Source of the DNA: Corynebacterium choanae | Lineage (GTDB): Bacteria; Actinomycetota; Actinomycetes; Mycobacteriales; Mycobacteriaceae | NCBI RefSeq assembly: GCF_003813965.1 | Contig: NZ_CP033896.1 | Location: 2,666,001 to 2,730,000, forward strand | Direction: 5' to 3' | Length of the DNA stretch: 64,000 nt | Part shown: positions 33,406 to 42,134 of the stretch, piece after piece | Numbering within the stretch: the stretch's first letter is position 1 | Layout of the letters: each line of letters opens with the position of its first letter | Notes under the pieces: generated by a model | Database searches by the model: none | Told to the model about the DNA's origin: nothing | What the model saw: the letters and a program-made list of their open reading frames with translations, nothing else | Position numbers and translations under genes: made by a program

Positions 33406-34608
33406 TTACTCACCCACGCAGCGGCCAGTATCCACCGGCAGCCGATAGGTGGACACATCCCCGAGGAGTTCTTGAACTTCCGTCCCGGCAAGCACAAAGC
33501 CTTCCTGGGCATGATGAATCTCGTCGGCGAACACCACACCCAACACTTCACCGGCGGCGTTAATCATCGGCCCGCCGGAATTCCCGCGCCGCACATCCCC
33601 GTCGATGCGATAAATAGCACGAACATTCGCCGTTTCCCCGTAAATATCCACCCCACTAGTCACCCGCAGCGACACGATCCGCGCCGGGACGGCAGTAAAT
33701 GGCCCCCCATCGGGATAGCCGACAATAGTGACTGTTTCGGCAAACATTGGCATCGCTGCGGCCCAATCCAGGGCAGGAAGCCCAAGATTATCGCTGCGCA
33801 GCACCGCAATGTCTTCATCCGGGTCGTATAACACCACCGTGGCAGGTTTTGTACCGGTCACAGTATCGACAGCAACCTGGTTTGTGCCGGCCACCACATG
33901 GGCGTTTGTGACAATGAGATCATCGGCGATCACAAACCCGGTGCCGCGCATCCCATGGGTGCAACGATCCGCCACGGCTAACACTTGCACCACTGCCGGG
34001 CGCACCGCTGCCACCAAGTCATTGTCCACGGAAAGATCAGCCACCGGTGGCAGCTTGTCGGGGGCGGTGACAGCAAACGGGTCACTGGGCGGCTGCAACA
34101 GGGAGTCAGCCAGCAGTCCGGCGAACTGGTCATCGACCGTGTGAACACTGTCCGGGATGAGCTGGTTCACCCCAAACAGCAGCCGTGACTGGCGGAGTTC
34201 ACCGGCGATCGTCCCCCCGGCGATACTTGCCACCGGGGCGAGCAGCAGATAGCTAAAAACCAGTGCCACTACAGGACTGACGAGCATGCCGACGAATTTG
34301 TCTTGCCGCATCGTGGAATGATGTTTCATTCGTGCCCGCACCCGGTTACTCACCGCGGTACCAAGCACACTGGCGATACCGGTGAAAAACAGCAGGAGCG
34401 ACAGGGCAATGAGCCACCGCAGCAATGCGGTTTGTACCATGGCCATCACATAGGGGGCGATTTGCAAGGCGGCAACAAACCCCAAAATCACGGCAAGCCC
34501 GTCGATCAATGTCGCTATTGCGCCTTGCCGCCAGCCGAATCCTACGGCGATGAGGAGCACACACCCGAGCAGCACGTCCACTGCACCGACAGCCTGTAAC
34601 AGATCCAC
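33406..34608 (-). CDS. marP: MarP-type membrane serine protease
   Basis: A 400-residue protein. Four hydrophobic helices in the first ~150 residues form a CvpA-like membrane domain, and a chymotrypsin-like protease domain follows. The catalytic triad is visible as TNAHVV (His), DEDIAVLR (Asp) and RRGNSGGP (Ser). Two cysteines, in ADRCTHG and in the last residues DTGRCVGE, match the disulfide known to stabilise mycobacterial MarP. It acts on the outer face of the membrane in acid and oxidative stress resistance (family knowledge). GTG 34608 is supported by AGGAGG six bases upstream; the in-frame ATG 34635 would place that site inside the gene. Confidence 0.92.
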   Translation of the reverse strand: MDLLQAVGAVDVLLGCVLLIAVGFGWRQGAIATLIDGLAVILGFVAALQIAPYVMAMVQTALLRWLIALSLLLFFTGIASVLGTAVSNRVRARMKHHSTMRQDKFVGMLVSPVVALVFSYLLLAPVASIAGGTIAGELRQSRLLFGVNQLIPDSVHTVDDQFAGLLADSLLQPPSDPFAVTAPDKLPPVADLSVDNDLVAAVRPAVVQVLAVADRCTHGMRGTGFVIADDLIVTNAHVVAGTNQVAVDTVTGTKPATVVLYDPDEDIAVLRSDNLGLPALDWAAAMPMFAETVTIVGYPDGGPFTAVPARIVSLRVTSGVDIYGETANVRAIYRIDGDVRRGNSGGPMINAAGEVLGVVFADEIHHAQEGFVLAGTEVQELLGDVSTYRLPVDTGRCVGE

Positions 34609-35046
34609 GGCTGCCTCCTCGTCACCTGGGGTCATTGCTTTGGGTGTGTTGCGATCATCGTCGCAGAAAAAATGGGGTTATGCCGCGCGGGCAATGCCTG
34701 CCGGTGCGCCGCATCTCATCCTACAGGCATCCTGCGGCAAGGAACTTATTGGCGGCCGTTTTTCACGAAGCTTGCTTCTTAGCCGGCCGGCCGCCGACAG
34801 TACAGGGGAAAAGCTCACCGCTGATGCTCCACAGCACACCCTCTCACGCTGCAGGAAAGGGCCACAACTGGCCACGCCACCCCACTACCACGGTCTGCGC
34901 TGACTGGTGTTGAGCAAACACCAAAACCCCAAAGCCATCAGCGCAACCACCAAAACCCAAGACGTGCAGCGCAATGACGAAGAGCACAGGCAGGTGGTCA
35001 CAGCTGCAGCATTGCGGGAACCACTCTGCTCCAAACTGCAGCCCTG
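34609..35046. other. Intergenic region between the Nudix and marP genes
   Basis: About 440 bases, both flanking genes on the minus strand. It contains the probable Nudix terminator (34897-34944) and presumably the marP promoter. No gene is seen. Confidence 0.5.
34897..34944 (-). terminator. Hairpin after the Nudix gene
   Basis: Outer arms GCGCTGA (34897-34903) / TCAGCGC (34938-34944) and inner arms GGTGTT / AACACC form a branched stem about 100 bases beyond the Nudix stop codon. No clean T-run follows. Confidence 0.4.
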
Positions 35047-35784
35047 CTAGTCCTGCAATGGCCGCTCATTGTTGCCGCTGGCCGCCAATGCCGCCGACAA
35101 GTCTACTTCGGGGGCGCGAAATCCTGGTGCTTCAAACCCGCCGGCACGCAACATTGCCTGCAGCACAGCGGCAGTAAACCCCCACACCAGATAGCCCTCC
35201 ACATAGAAGCCAGGACCGGTAAACGAATTCCAGCGAACCGTGACACGACTATCGGGGTCTAACAGTTGCGCGATTGGGGTATGAAGTATCGCATCGGTTT
35301 CATCACCATTGACGATGGGAAGCCGGCGAGGCTGCTGCCAAAACCCGATCACTGGGGCGACCGGATAGCGGGCAGAGCGAACCGGGAAATTATCTGCCAC
35401 CGCCAAGGGTTGAATTTCTGTCGGTACAATGCCGACTTCCTCAAAGGCTTCCCGCAGGGCGGCGGCAGTAACGTGGGCATCAGTCGGATCAATTCTTCCA
35501 CCGGGAAACGACACCTGTCCCGCATGGGCACGCATGTGTGGTGGCCGGTGGGTAAGCAGAATCTGTGCATCATCCGGCAGTGTGGTGGCAGTCGGATCAC
35601 CGTGAAAGAGGGCAAGCACAGCTGCCCGGGCAGGAAGTTCACGCAAGGCTGCGCCGAGGTCCCATTCGGGAAAATAGGTGTGTAGTTTGCCGTTGTTTGC
35701 AACTGTCACCAGTGGGGCGAGCCAAGGCGGCACACGATGTGCAGCGGCTGGCTTGCTGGTGAAGTCATGCTGTTGGGCTTCCAC
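35047..35784 (-). CDS. CoA pyrophosphatase (Nudix)
   Basis: A 245-residue Nudix hydrolase. The Nudix box is GGRIDPTDAHVTAAALREAFEEVGI-like, preceded by the CoA-specific signature LLTHRPPHMRAHAGQVSFPG. It should cleave CoA or oxidised CoA into 4'-phosphopantetheine and 3',5'-ADP. It corresponds to Rv3672c in the marP-Nudix-TlpA-nth series. GGAGGAG lies upstream of GTG 35784. The C-terminal ~30 residues are variable. Confidence 0.9.
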   Translation of the reverse strand: MEAQQHDFTSKPAAAHRVPPWLAPLVTVANNGKLHTYFPEWDLGAALRELPARAAVLALFHGDPTATTLPDDAQILLTHRPPHMRAHAGQVSFPGGRIDPTDAHVTAAALREAFEEVGIVPTEIQPLAVADNFPVRSARYPVAPVIGFWQQPRRLPIVNGDETDAILHTPIAQLLDPDSRVTVRWNSFTGPGFYVEGYLVWGFTAAVLQAMLRAGGFEAPGFRAPEVDLSAALAASGNNERPLQD

Positions 35785-36826
35785 TGCGCTCCTCCTTCGT
35801 CAACGTGATGCTGTGGTGTTTTTCTCTCAAGGTGTTCACCCACCGCGGCGAAGCAATGCCATCGTTTCGGCAGGGTAGGGATTCCATCGTTATTCGCCCC
35901 TATCCGAGACTGCCGGTGAGACCAGGTTGCCCAAGATAGCATCGAACAATGTGGTTCCGGTGAATCTTCCTACCCAATGCGAGCAGGTAACACGGTGTAT
36001 TAGCACTGTGAAGGCATGAAGCGCGGTGCACCAAAAGTGTCGCAGTAAAGCGTTGACACACCGGCAATGTGTGCCGTGGAGTTGTAGCTGGGCTTCTTCG
36101 CAACCGCAGTGCACAATCCTGCCACACATCACCTGGTGAGTATTTGCCACACATCATCCAGTGATATTTTCCATCGATTATGACCGGTGGTTTGTGAGCA
36201 CCAGATTAGTGAGCATCACTGCACCCTGCTGGCAGCAACCCCAACCGTGGGAGTGAGGGGATCGCTTCTCGTCCGCGGAATGCAAAGCAGGACACGCCTT
36301 CCCACAGAACAACGATCTATATGGCGGGTGCCGCGTGTAACAACCTCCAAGATTCATCGCCACCGACGAGGAAATACTTGTCCCCCGACAAACACCGTAG
36401 CCCGCGTTCAATGTCACATATTTCGCCGCAGGATCTCCCGCACAACGGCACTCGACACAACGCGTGTGGAGTAAATGCTTAGCTATCGACAACGCAGCTG
36501 GCGTGAGCGCGCCAACAAGCCACCTAACAGCACCGCAGCAGCACACCACCGCACCTCATGACAACACCGCACCGCACTGCACCACCACATCGCTCCACCA
36601 CATCACAACACCACCAATTGAGTGACCGGCTATCTTCCCTACAGCTTGCGGGCACCAGTACCTCTGGCACTTACTGTAATACCACCAGCACCACTGGCAC
36701 TTTTCAGCGATGCCATGAATAGCTCTCACACTGGGGAGAACATGCAGGGCTAGATTTTGATCGTTGGCCATGCCAGCGACAACAGGTCAGCGGCCGCATC
36801 ATCTCAGCTGCCGAAGAAGGGATGGT
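35785..36826. other. 1-kb gene-poor region
   Basis: Between the TlpA-like and Nudix genes, both minus strand. It holds an imperfect direct repeat of 25 bases (36120-36144 and 36145-36169) and, near 36540-36610, a simple CAC/CCA-rich stretch. The frames on both strands are low in complexity and have no recognisable domain. Confidence 0.5.
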
Positions 36827-37480
36827 TTATCCCTGCAAAGCTCCCGCGACAGCAGTGGCAATATCATCCGCCGAGTTCGGACTCAAGGTAAGCGTCGCTA
36901 CCTTGTTTCCATTGGCATCAAAGACCACCAGTAATGGAATCACATTCGGCAGCCCCACAGCTTTCGCCAAATCCCCACGACTATCCAGGAGGCTCGGCAG
37001 CCGCACACCCAATTCATCCAGCAGATCAGCACCGGCTTGCGGGGTCTGGTCAGCATGCATCCCAATGACTTGATATTCCGGGTGGTTTGCAGCAAATTCC
37101 GCGAGGAGTGGGAGTTCTTTCACACATGGTTTACACCAATATGCCCACACTGCCACAACGGTCGGTTGCTGTATCGGTAACTTGGCGGTCTTGTCAGGAT
37201 GACCAAGACAGGGAAACTGTATCCCGGCGATCGTGGTAACTGGACATTCCGGAAAGTCGGGTCGAAACGGATTGGCACGCTCGGTGAATGCGGTAGTGGA
37301 AGAGTCTTCACCTGTGTCTGCTGGGGTGGTGGTAGGGGCGGCCGCCACTGCACTGGCCGCTGGTTGTGCCGTGAGGTCTTCTGCTGGCTCATTGCTGGTG
37401 AGTTTGGTGAAGGTGACCGTGACGAGAATCGCTGCCACTAGCGCCATACCGATAATGGATGCCCGCACGGTTGTGTTCAT
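36827..37480 (-). CDS. TlpA-like thioredoxin-fold protein
   Basis: A 217-residue protein. The N-terminal signal anchor (about 7-24, ASIIGMALVAAILVTVTF) is followed by an Ala/Thr-rich spacer (30-65) and an extracytoplasmic thioredoxin domain of the TlpA/ResA type. The active site is CKPC in VAVWAYWCKPCVKELPLL, with a cis-proline region NVIPLLVVFD. It should reduce or shuffle disulfides in exported proteins, possibly for cytochrome maturation. It corresponds to Rv3673c. ATG 37480 is chosen because the signal anchor begins there and a GGGAAAGAAAG stretch precedes it. Confidence 0.9.
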   Translation of the reverse strand: MNTTVRASIIGMALVAAILVTVTFTKLTSNEPAEDLTAQPAASAVAAAPTTTPADTGEDSSTTAFTERANPFRPDFPECPVTTIAGIQFPCLGHPDKTAKLPIQQPTVVAVWAYWCKPCVKELPLLAEFAANHPEYQVIGMHADQTPQAGADLLDELGVRLPSLLDSRGDLAKAVGLPNVIPLLVVFDANGNKVATLTLSPNSADDIATAVAGALQG

Positions 37481-38162
37481 GTGGTGTCTTTCTTTCCCTG
37501 TAGTTGCAGTGGCTGCGCAGTAGTGACAGCAGTGATCGCACCTGTTCATGTGCACGATGCTGATAGTGAACGTCTCTATTATGCCTGTGGTCAACCACGT
37601 TTCGCTGTCGCTAGCAACGATAGCGATGGTGCGAGCTATACCGGACATAAACACGCTGAATTTGAGTCCATCTGCCGCGCAGTGGTATTCCTCGGTGGTT
37701 GCCGCATTGATTGCCCAGGGGGGGACGCTACAACAAAGCTGGGATACCGGTTTTTTCGATGCTGCCGGGGTGCGCCTCAGGCGCTGTTTTCTCTTGTGTA
37801 CTGTCTTTTGTGCGCCGCACAACCATGCTTGTCTTAGGATCTTGCAAGCTGCAGGTTTCGTTGGCACACCGTAAGCATTCTTCCCTCCACTCGTCACACC
37901 GTTGCAACCCACGCTGTGACATCCCATCACTGCTAGGACTAAGCCCAGCCACATCATGGACGACTGGAGTGGCGGCGCTATCAGTGTGCGACACATCTAC
38001 AGGGCGAATGAAGTTTGGGCAGGACGCGTAGTGGAGGGCAACTAAGCTGTGGGGTTTGCCTAGCTGGAACCTCGAATCGTTTCCAACACTGTCCACTTTG
38101 CAGCGTTTATCACGATTCTTGTTCCCGACCCCTCCTAGCAGAGCGCGTGTTGCCGACTCTGC
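37481..38162. other. Intergenic region, no gene seen
   Basis: About 680 bases between nth and the TlpA-like gene, both minus strand. An inverted repeat AGCAGAG (38137-38143) / CTCTGCT (38157-38163) overlaps the nth stop codon. The longer frames on both strands are not protein-like. Confidence 0.5.
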
Positions 38163-38933
38163 TTAAGAGAGCTGCTGCAGATGGCGTAAATAGTCTTGGG
38201 CATGCGGGCCGGTGACGTGCTGTAGTGCGATGTGGTGATCTTGTTCCCCAAGTGTGGTGCTTTGCGGACACCAGGTGGCAAGACCACAAGCGGCACAGGC
38301 GGGTCGTTTTGCATGACACACTGTGCGACCGTGCCAAATAAGCTCATGCGACAGTTGCCCCCACCGGGTTTCCGGCACAAGTGTGCACAGTTCACGTTCG
38401 ATGGCCGTTGGGGTGGTGGTGGTCACCAGCCCTAGACGCTGCGCGACCCGACTCACATGGGTGTCGACGGCAAATCCTGGTATCCCAAATCCGTTTGGTA
38501 AGACGACGTTTGCTGTTTTTCGCCCCACCCCAGGCAGGGCTTCCAGCGCAACTCGGTCGGCGGGGACTTGCCCTTGATGTTTGTCGAGCAGTTCTGCCGA
38601 TAATGCGATGATCGCTGCTGCTTTGTTGCGGTACAGTCCCAGCGGTCGGATTATGGTCTCAACGTCTGTTTGATGCGCTCCTGCTAATTCCACCGGGGTG
38701 GGATAGGCGGCAAAGAGTGCAGGGGTGACACTGTTGACGCGTATGTCGGTAGTCTGTGCGGACAATACCGTGGCGATGAGTAGTTCAAAGGGGTTGGTGA
38801 ACACAAGGTCACAGGTCGCTTCAGGATAAAGCTCGCTGAGACGATCCACGATGGCTGTGCGGCGTTGCTGCTCACTGCCAGCAGGCGCGGTGGTTTCGGG
38901 CTCATCCGATGACCGATGCTGCTGAGATGACAC
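38163..38933 (-). CDS. nth: Endonuclease III
   Basis: A 256-residue DNA glycosylase/AP lyase for oxidised pyrimidines. The helix-hairpin-helix with catalytic Lys is ALPGVGRKTANVVL, the catalytic Asp is in AVDTHVSRVA, and the 4Fe-4S loop has the exact C-x6-C-x2-C-x5-C spacing in CHAKRPACAACGLATWC. The first ~25 residues are a variable extension. GTG 38933 is chosen because AGGGAAG lies at the right distance; the frame continues upstream to 39113 with a repetitive, unlikely sequence. Confidence 0.95.
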   Translation of the reverse strand: MSSQQHRSSDEPETTAPAGSEQQRRTAIVDRLSELYPEATCDLVFTNPFELLIATVLSAQTTDIRVNSVTPALFAAYPTPVELAGAHQTDVETIIRPLGLYRNKAAAIIALSAELLDKHQGQVPADRVALEALPGVGRKTANVVLPNGFGIPGFAVDTHVSRVAQRLGLVTTTTPTAIERELCTLVPETRWGQLSHELIWHGRTVCHAKRPACAACGLATWCPQSTTLGEQDHHIALQHVTGPHAQDYLRHLQQLS

Positions 38934-39347
38934 AATTCTTCCCTGTCGTCGAGACGCTGAGGCGCAAATGGTTGGGGCTTGAGTTGCCACGGCTAACCCT
39001 AGCCTCATTAAGCGGGCAACTGGGAGTCCGGCGTTCCATACAGTAAGAGCAGCAACAGCAACAGCAACAGCAACAGATGGACTGTGTACCCGCTGCGGTG
39101 GGAGTCGCACCACTGCAACACCTTCACTGTCAATAGTGCTTTCCTGCTACACCGCGCGTGGCTACCGTAAGCTCCTAGTCGTTGTAGTCGGAAACGTCCG
39201 AGTCGCTAGCCGGTGGCTATGAGCTACTGCGCCACGTAAGGGTGGCTGCTGATCGTCACAGTTTCCAGACAAACAGTAAAGCGTTACAACCGCAGCGGTG
39301 ACAATAGCGGGCCTACCCGGATAGCGATCCAGGTAAGATCAACAGCT
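38934..39347. other. Divergent region between nth and the small membrane peptide
   Basis: About 410 bases. It holds the nth promoter, a hexanucleotide microsatellite, and the promoter of the small peptide gene. No other gene is seen. Confidence 0.55.
39049..39075. repeat. Hexanucleotide repeat (AGCAAC)x4
   Basis: Four tandem copies of AGCAAC plus a partial copy. It lies about 120 bases upstream of the chosen nth start. Slippage here would not alter nth coding if GTG 38933 is the true start. Confidence 0.85.
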
Positions 39348-39437
39348 ATGTTCGCTTTTATTGCCTTTGTTGTTCCTATTGCCCTGGCAGTCTTCGCCAT
39401 GCAAATGGAGCGATTTGAGAAAAAACTGACTGCCTAG
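39348..39437 (+). CDS. 29-residue single-helix membrane peptide upstream of glxR
   Basis: The ATG at 39348 follows AGGTAAG at suitable distance and opens a 29-codon frame. It reads MFAFIAFVVPIALAVFAMQM, then a short charged amphipathic end (ERFEKKLTA). One membrane helix (about 2-19) is clear. A strong hairpin terminator (39524-39561) follows within 100 bases. Ribosome site, helix, charged end and terminator together suggest a real gene. No function is known to me. It could be a membrane regulator or a leader unit for glxR. Confidence 0.55.
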   Translation: MFAFIAFVVPIALAVFAMQMERFEKKLTA

Positions 39438-39523
39438 TTTCAGCTGTGACAAGCCCACAGCGCTACTGCCTCGCAGGTGCTCGCCCCGGCGATCCCTGCC
39501 AGGGAAGCGTTGATTGACGAGCT

Positions 39524-39561
39524 ACCCTCTTTGACCGCCTATCTTGCGCGGCAAAGAGGGT
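39524..39561 (+). terminator. Hairpin terminator of the small peptide gene
   Basis: ACCCTCTTTG (39524-39533) pairs with CAAAGAGGGT (39552-39561), with an inner CCGC/GCGG. It is followed by GTTGTCGTTT. Confidence 0.65.
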
Positions 39562-39864
39562 GTTGTCGTTTATTGCGTGTTTTCGGCCAATTTTTTGGGT
39601 GAAACTGCGAAAACAGACACTCATCCCAATGGTGTGACCTATTCCGCAAAATGGCGCAATCCGACAGGCTAATCCCCAGGGGCCGCCCCCGAAAAATGGC
39701 AATGAACTGCCAATTTACAGATTTGCCGCAGTCAATCCTTTTACCCCATAAGCATACCCCCACATCCCTGGTGCTCACAGGAAGATGGTCGAGGTGATCT
39801 AGAACATAGTAGAGTGTAACGCGAAGAACACTAATGTCGAGTTTTAGTCACACTGTGCCCACAT

Positions 39865-39880
39865 TGTGGAACATCTGACA
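39865..39880. promoter_or_regulatory. Candidate GlxR (cAMP-receptor) site upstream of glxR
   Basis: TGTGGAACATCTGACA matches the GlxR pattern TGTG-N8-CACA except for one base of the right half-site. It lies about 205 bases upstream of the glxR start. Autoregulation is known for GlxR; the site itself is only a sequence match. Confidence 0.3.
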
Positions 39881-40084
39881 GTTATGGCATAGCGATGATC
39901 TCGACGTTATTGGCCGTCACACAGCTCTCCCAAAACAGCCCAAACCCCGGATTGCACTGATACACCCGGGGGTCGCTGATTGGTAGCCGTGGAACGGCAT
40001 CCTGGAGACATCCAACAACCCAGGCTGAACCCCATTACTCGAAACCGCTAGAAAGCGGAATCGTTGCAAGCTAGAGGAGTCACA

Positions 40085-40768
40085 GTGGACGCAGTACACG
40101 ATATTTTGTCGCGCGCCGGAATTTTCCAAGGCGTTGATCCACAGGCCGTCGAAAACCTAATCAAGGAGCTACAAACGGTTCGCTTCCCCCGCGGCACCGT
40201 TATTTTTGATGAGGGTGAACCCGGCGACCGGTTGTACATCATCACCCAGGGCAAGGTGAAACTTGCCCGCCACGCTGCCGACGGTCGCGAAAATCTTCTC
40301 ACTGTCATGGGTCCGTCAGACATGTTTGGTGAGTTGTCAATCTTCGATCCAGGTCCGCGCACGTCGTCAGCGGTGTGTGTTACCGAAGTGTCTGCAGCCA
40401 CCATGGATTCGGACATGCTGCATAAGTGGATTGATGCACACCCAGAGATCTCTGAACAGCTGCTGCGCGTGCTAGCTCGTCGGCTTCGGCGAACAAACGC
40501 AGCATTGGCCGATCTCATTTTCACCGATGTTCCCGGCCGTGTCGCAAAGACCTTGTTGCAGCTGGCAAACCGTTTTGGTTCGCAAGAAAATGGTGTGCTG
40601 CGGGTTAACCACGATCTGACCCAGGAAGAGATTGCCCAACTCGTTGGCGCCTCCCGCGAAACGGTGAATAAAGCGCTTGCCACCTTCGCTCATCGTAACT
40701 GGATTCGCCTCGACGGGAAGTCTGTCGTTATCTGCGACACTGAACACTTGGCTAAGCGCGCCCGCTAA
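40085..40768 (+). CDS. glxR: cAMP-dependent global regulator GlxR (CRP/FNR family)
   Basis: A 227-residue protein, the same length as C. glutamicum GlxR. The cyclic-nucleotide-binding domain (about 1-120) has the phosphate-binding cassette [17 protein letters not shown]. The winged helix-turn-helix includes [20 protein letters not shown] (about 173-192). It binds cAMP made by the cyclase in this window and controls carbon metabolism and many other genes. GAGGAG precedes GTG 40085; the frame is open to 40064, but that region is not conserved. A 13-bp hairpin terminates it. Confidence 0.97.
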   Translation: MDAVHDILSRAGIFQGVDPQAVENLIKELQTVRFPRGTVIFDEGEPGDRLYIITQGKVKLARHAADGRENLLTVMGPSDMFGELSIFDPGPRTSSAVCVTEVSAATMDSDMLHKWIDAHPEISEQLLRVLARRLRRTNAALADLIFTDVPGRVAKTLLQLANRFGSQENGVLRVNHDLTQEEIAQLVGASRETVNKALATFAHRNWIRLDGKSVVICDTEHLAKRAR

Positions 40769-40793
40769 GCACGTCGCACACTTCCATACACCT

Positions 40794-40839
40794 ATCCCAC
40801 CTGTTGCCAGCCACACTACTTGGCGACAACAGGTGGGAT
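40794..40839 (+). terminator. glxR terminator
   Basis: ATCCCACCTGTTG (40794-40806) pairs perfectly with CAACAGGTGGGAT (40827-40839); the stem can extend inward through CCA/TGG. It is followed by ATTCATTTG. Confidence 0.7.
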
Positions 40840-41080
40840 ATTCATTTGCCCGGATCGTCCGCGCAGCCTCAACGATGTGCATTTGACGCAGGGGACACAA
40901 CCGAATCTGCTGCTTGTAAGACAGTCGCATTACTGTGCGGACACTAGACGAAGCAAGCGACACAGAAAGGACGTGTCGGCGACAGCATTGTGGTGCGTCA
41001 AGAGACACTTTTCTCACTCACCGCTGCGAACACGCATATTCCCCAGACGAAGCGGATCCACTGCAAATGAGGCAGAAACC

Positions 41081-41111
41081 AAAAGGGGCGTGCTGACACT
41101 CAGCACGCCCC
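41081..41111 (-). terminator. Pilus operon terminator
   Basis: A perfect 12-bp hairpin GGGGCGTGCTGA / TCAGCACGCCCC with a three-base loop. On the minus strand it runs into TTTTGG. It lies 80 bases after the stop of the base-type pilin gene. Confidence 0.8.
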
Positions 41112-41190
41112 ATACGGCTCTACCTCCCAGCTTCGACCCGAAGAATTCTCAGGTCACTCCGGGAAAAACCGCTATCGGTCATCCCCTGCC

Positions 41191-42114
41191 CTAGGATGCA
41201 CGCTTTCGGCTGGCGACAACGGCACCGCCACCGAGCACCACAAGCAGCACTGCAAGAAGCGCAATAGCGTCTACATTCGCACCTGTCCGAGCTAGTTTCG
41301 GAATCCCCTTCGTTGGTTGCTGCTTAGCGGGCGTAGGGGTGGTGGTAGGTGCAGGCGATTCAGTTGGGCTGGGTTGGACGGGTGGCATCGGCGGTTCTGG
41401 CACCTGCGAACTTGCCGATCCGAGAAGAAAACCGCCAATGATGAGCGGAATTAACCCAAGTCCAATCTCGGCACTCGAACCGGGTTCTAGTTCTTCACCA
41501 GGCTTCGGCTTCACCGTAGTTGGTGGCGTTGGTACTTCGGGTTTCGGCTTCGTTAGCTCATCTTTAGCGTCGATTGAGACGTTGTACACCCATGCCTTAC
41601 CTTCCGCCCCGACGGGGAGGATAAGCAGACTCGGAACCGTATGATAACTGGCTTTCTCAGTTTCGCGTACTTCCTCACCGAGGAGGTAAACACCCGGGCG
41701 CAAGCCACCAAAAACTGCTTGGCCTTGCGCATCTGTACGCTGTTTGTAGGTATTAGCGATAGGCAGATCCTGTGCATCTAAGGTTGTGAGCTGCTTTGCG
41801 CGCTCATAATCAGCCGGGTCGCTGACATTAAAACCAGAGAATTCAACGAGCAAGAGTTCGCGACCGACGTTCGTGTGCGGCTCCATATCTTCGGCGGGTT
41901 CGTCGAAGGGATTTCCAGCATCTTTATTCACCGTCAGCGTCACTGTCCGGTTCAGATCAATATCCGCTGGATTTAAGCCAGTGACGTCGCCGGTGATGGC
42001 AATCGCTTGCGCCTGCGGGAGCTGGGTACCAACAGGAAAGAACGTGGCACTGACACCGAGAAACACTGCTGTCATCACAGTTGCCCACCGGCGGGCGACG
42101 AGTCTCTTCTGCAT
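41191..42114 (-). CDS. SpaB/SpaE-like minor (base) pilin with LARTG sorting signal
   Basis: A 307-residue exported protein with a signal peptide (about 1-38, cut after AQA), then one SpaA/Cna-B-like domain (about 50-190) with TYKQRTDAQGQAVFGGLRPG and YLLGEEV (E-box). The C-terminus carries LARTG (274-278), a hydrophobic span and RKRAS, a cell-wall sorting signal with Ala in place of Pro. Unusually, another hydrophobic stretch IGLGLIPLIIGGFLLG (217-232) precedes the Pro/Thr-rich spacer. As last gene of the operon it probably anchors the pilus to the wall, like SpaB. A role as a second adhesin cannot be excluded. Confidence 0.8.
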   Translation of the reverse strand: MQKRLVARRWATVMTAVFLGVSATFFPVGTQLPQAQAIAITGDVTGLNPADIDLNRTVTLTVNKDAGNPFDEPAEDMEPHTNVGRELLLVEFSGFNVSDPADYERAKQLTTLDAQDLPIANTYKQRTDAQGQAVFGGLRPGVYLLGEEVRETEKASYHTVPSLLILPVGAEGKAWVYNVSIDAKDELTKPKPEVPTPPTTVKPKPGEELEPGSSAEIGLGLIPLIIGGFLLGSASSQVPEPPMPPVQPSPTESPAPTTTPTPAKQQPTKGIPKLARTGANVDAIALLAVLLVVLGGGAVVASRKRAS

Positions 42115-42134
42115 GATGGTTCTCCGGTTCCTTG

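Larger units (their letters stand above)
39438..40084. other. glxR upstream region
   Basis: About 650 bases. The left part holds the terminator of the small peptide gene. The right part is AT-richer and should contain the glxR promoter; a possible GlxR-like site is at 39865-39880. No other gene is seen. Confidence 0.55.
40769..41190. other. Convergent region between glxR and the pilus operon
   Basis: About 420 bases holding two facing terminators (40794-40839 for glxR, 41081-41111 for the pilus operon). Between them lies about 240 bases without a gene. Confidence 0.7.
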
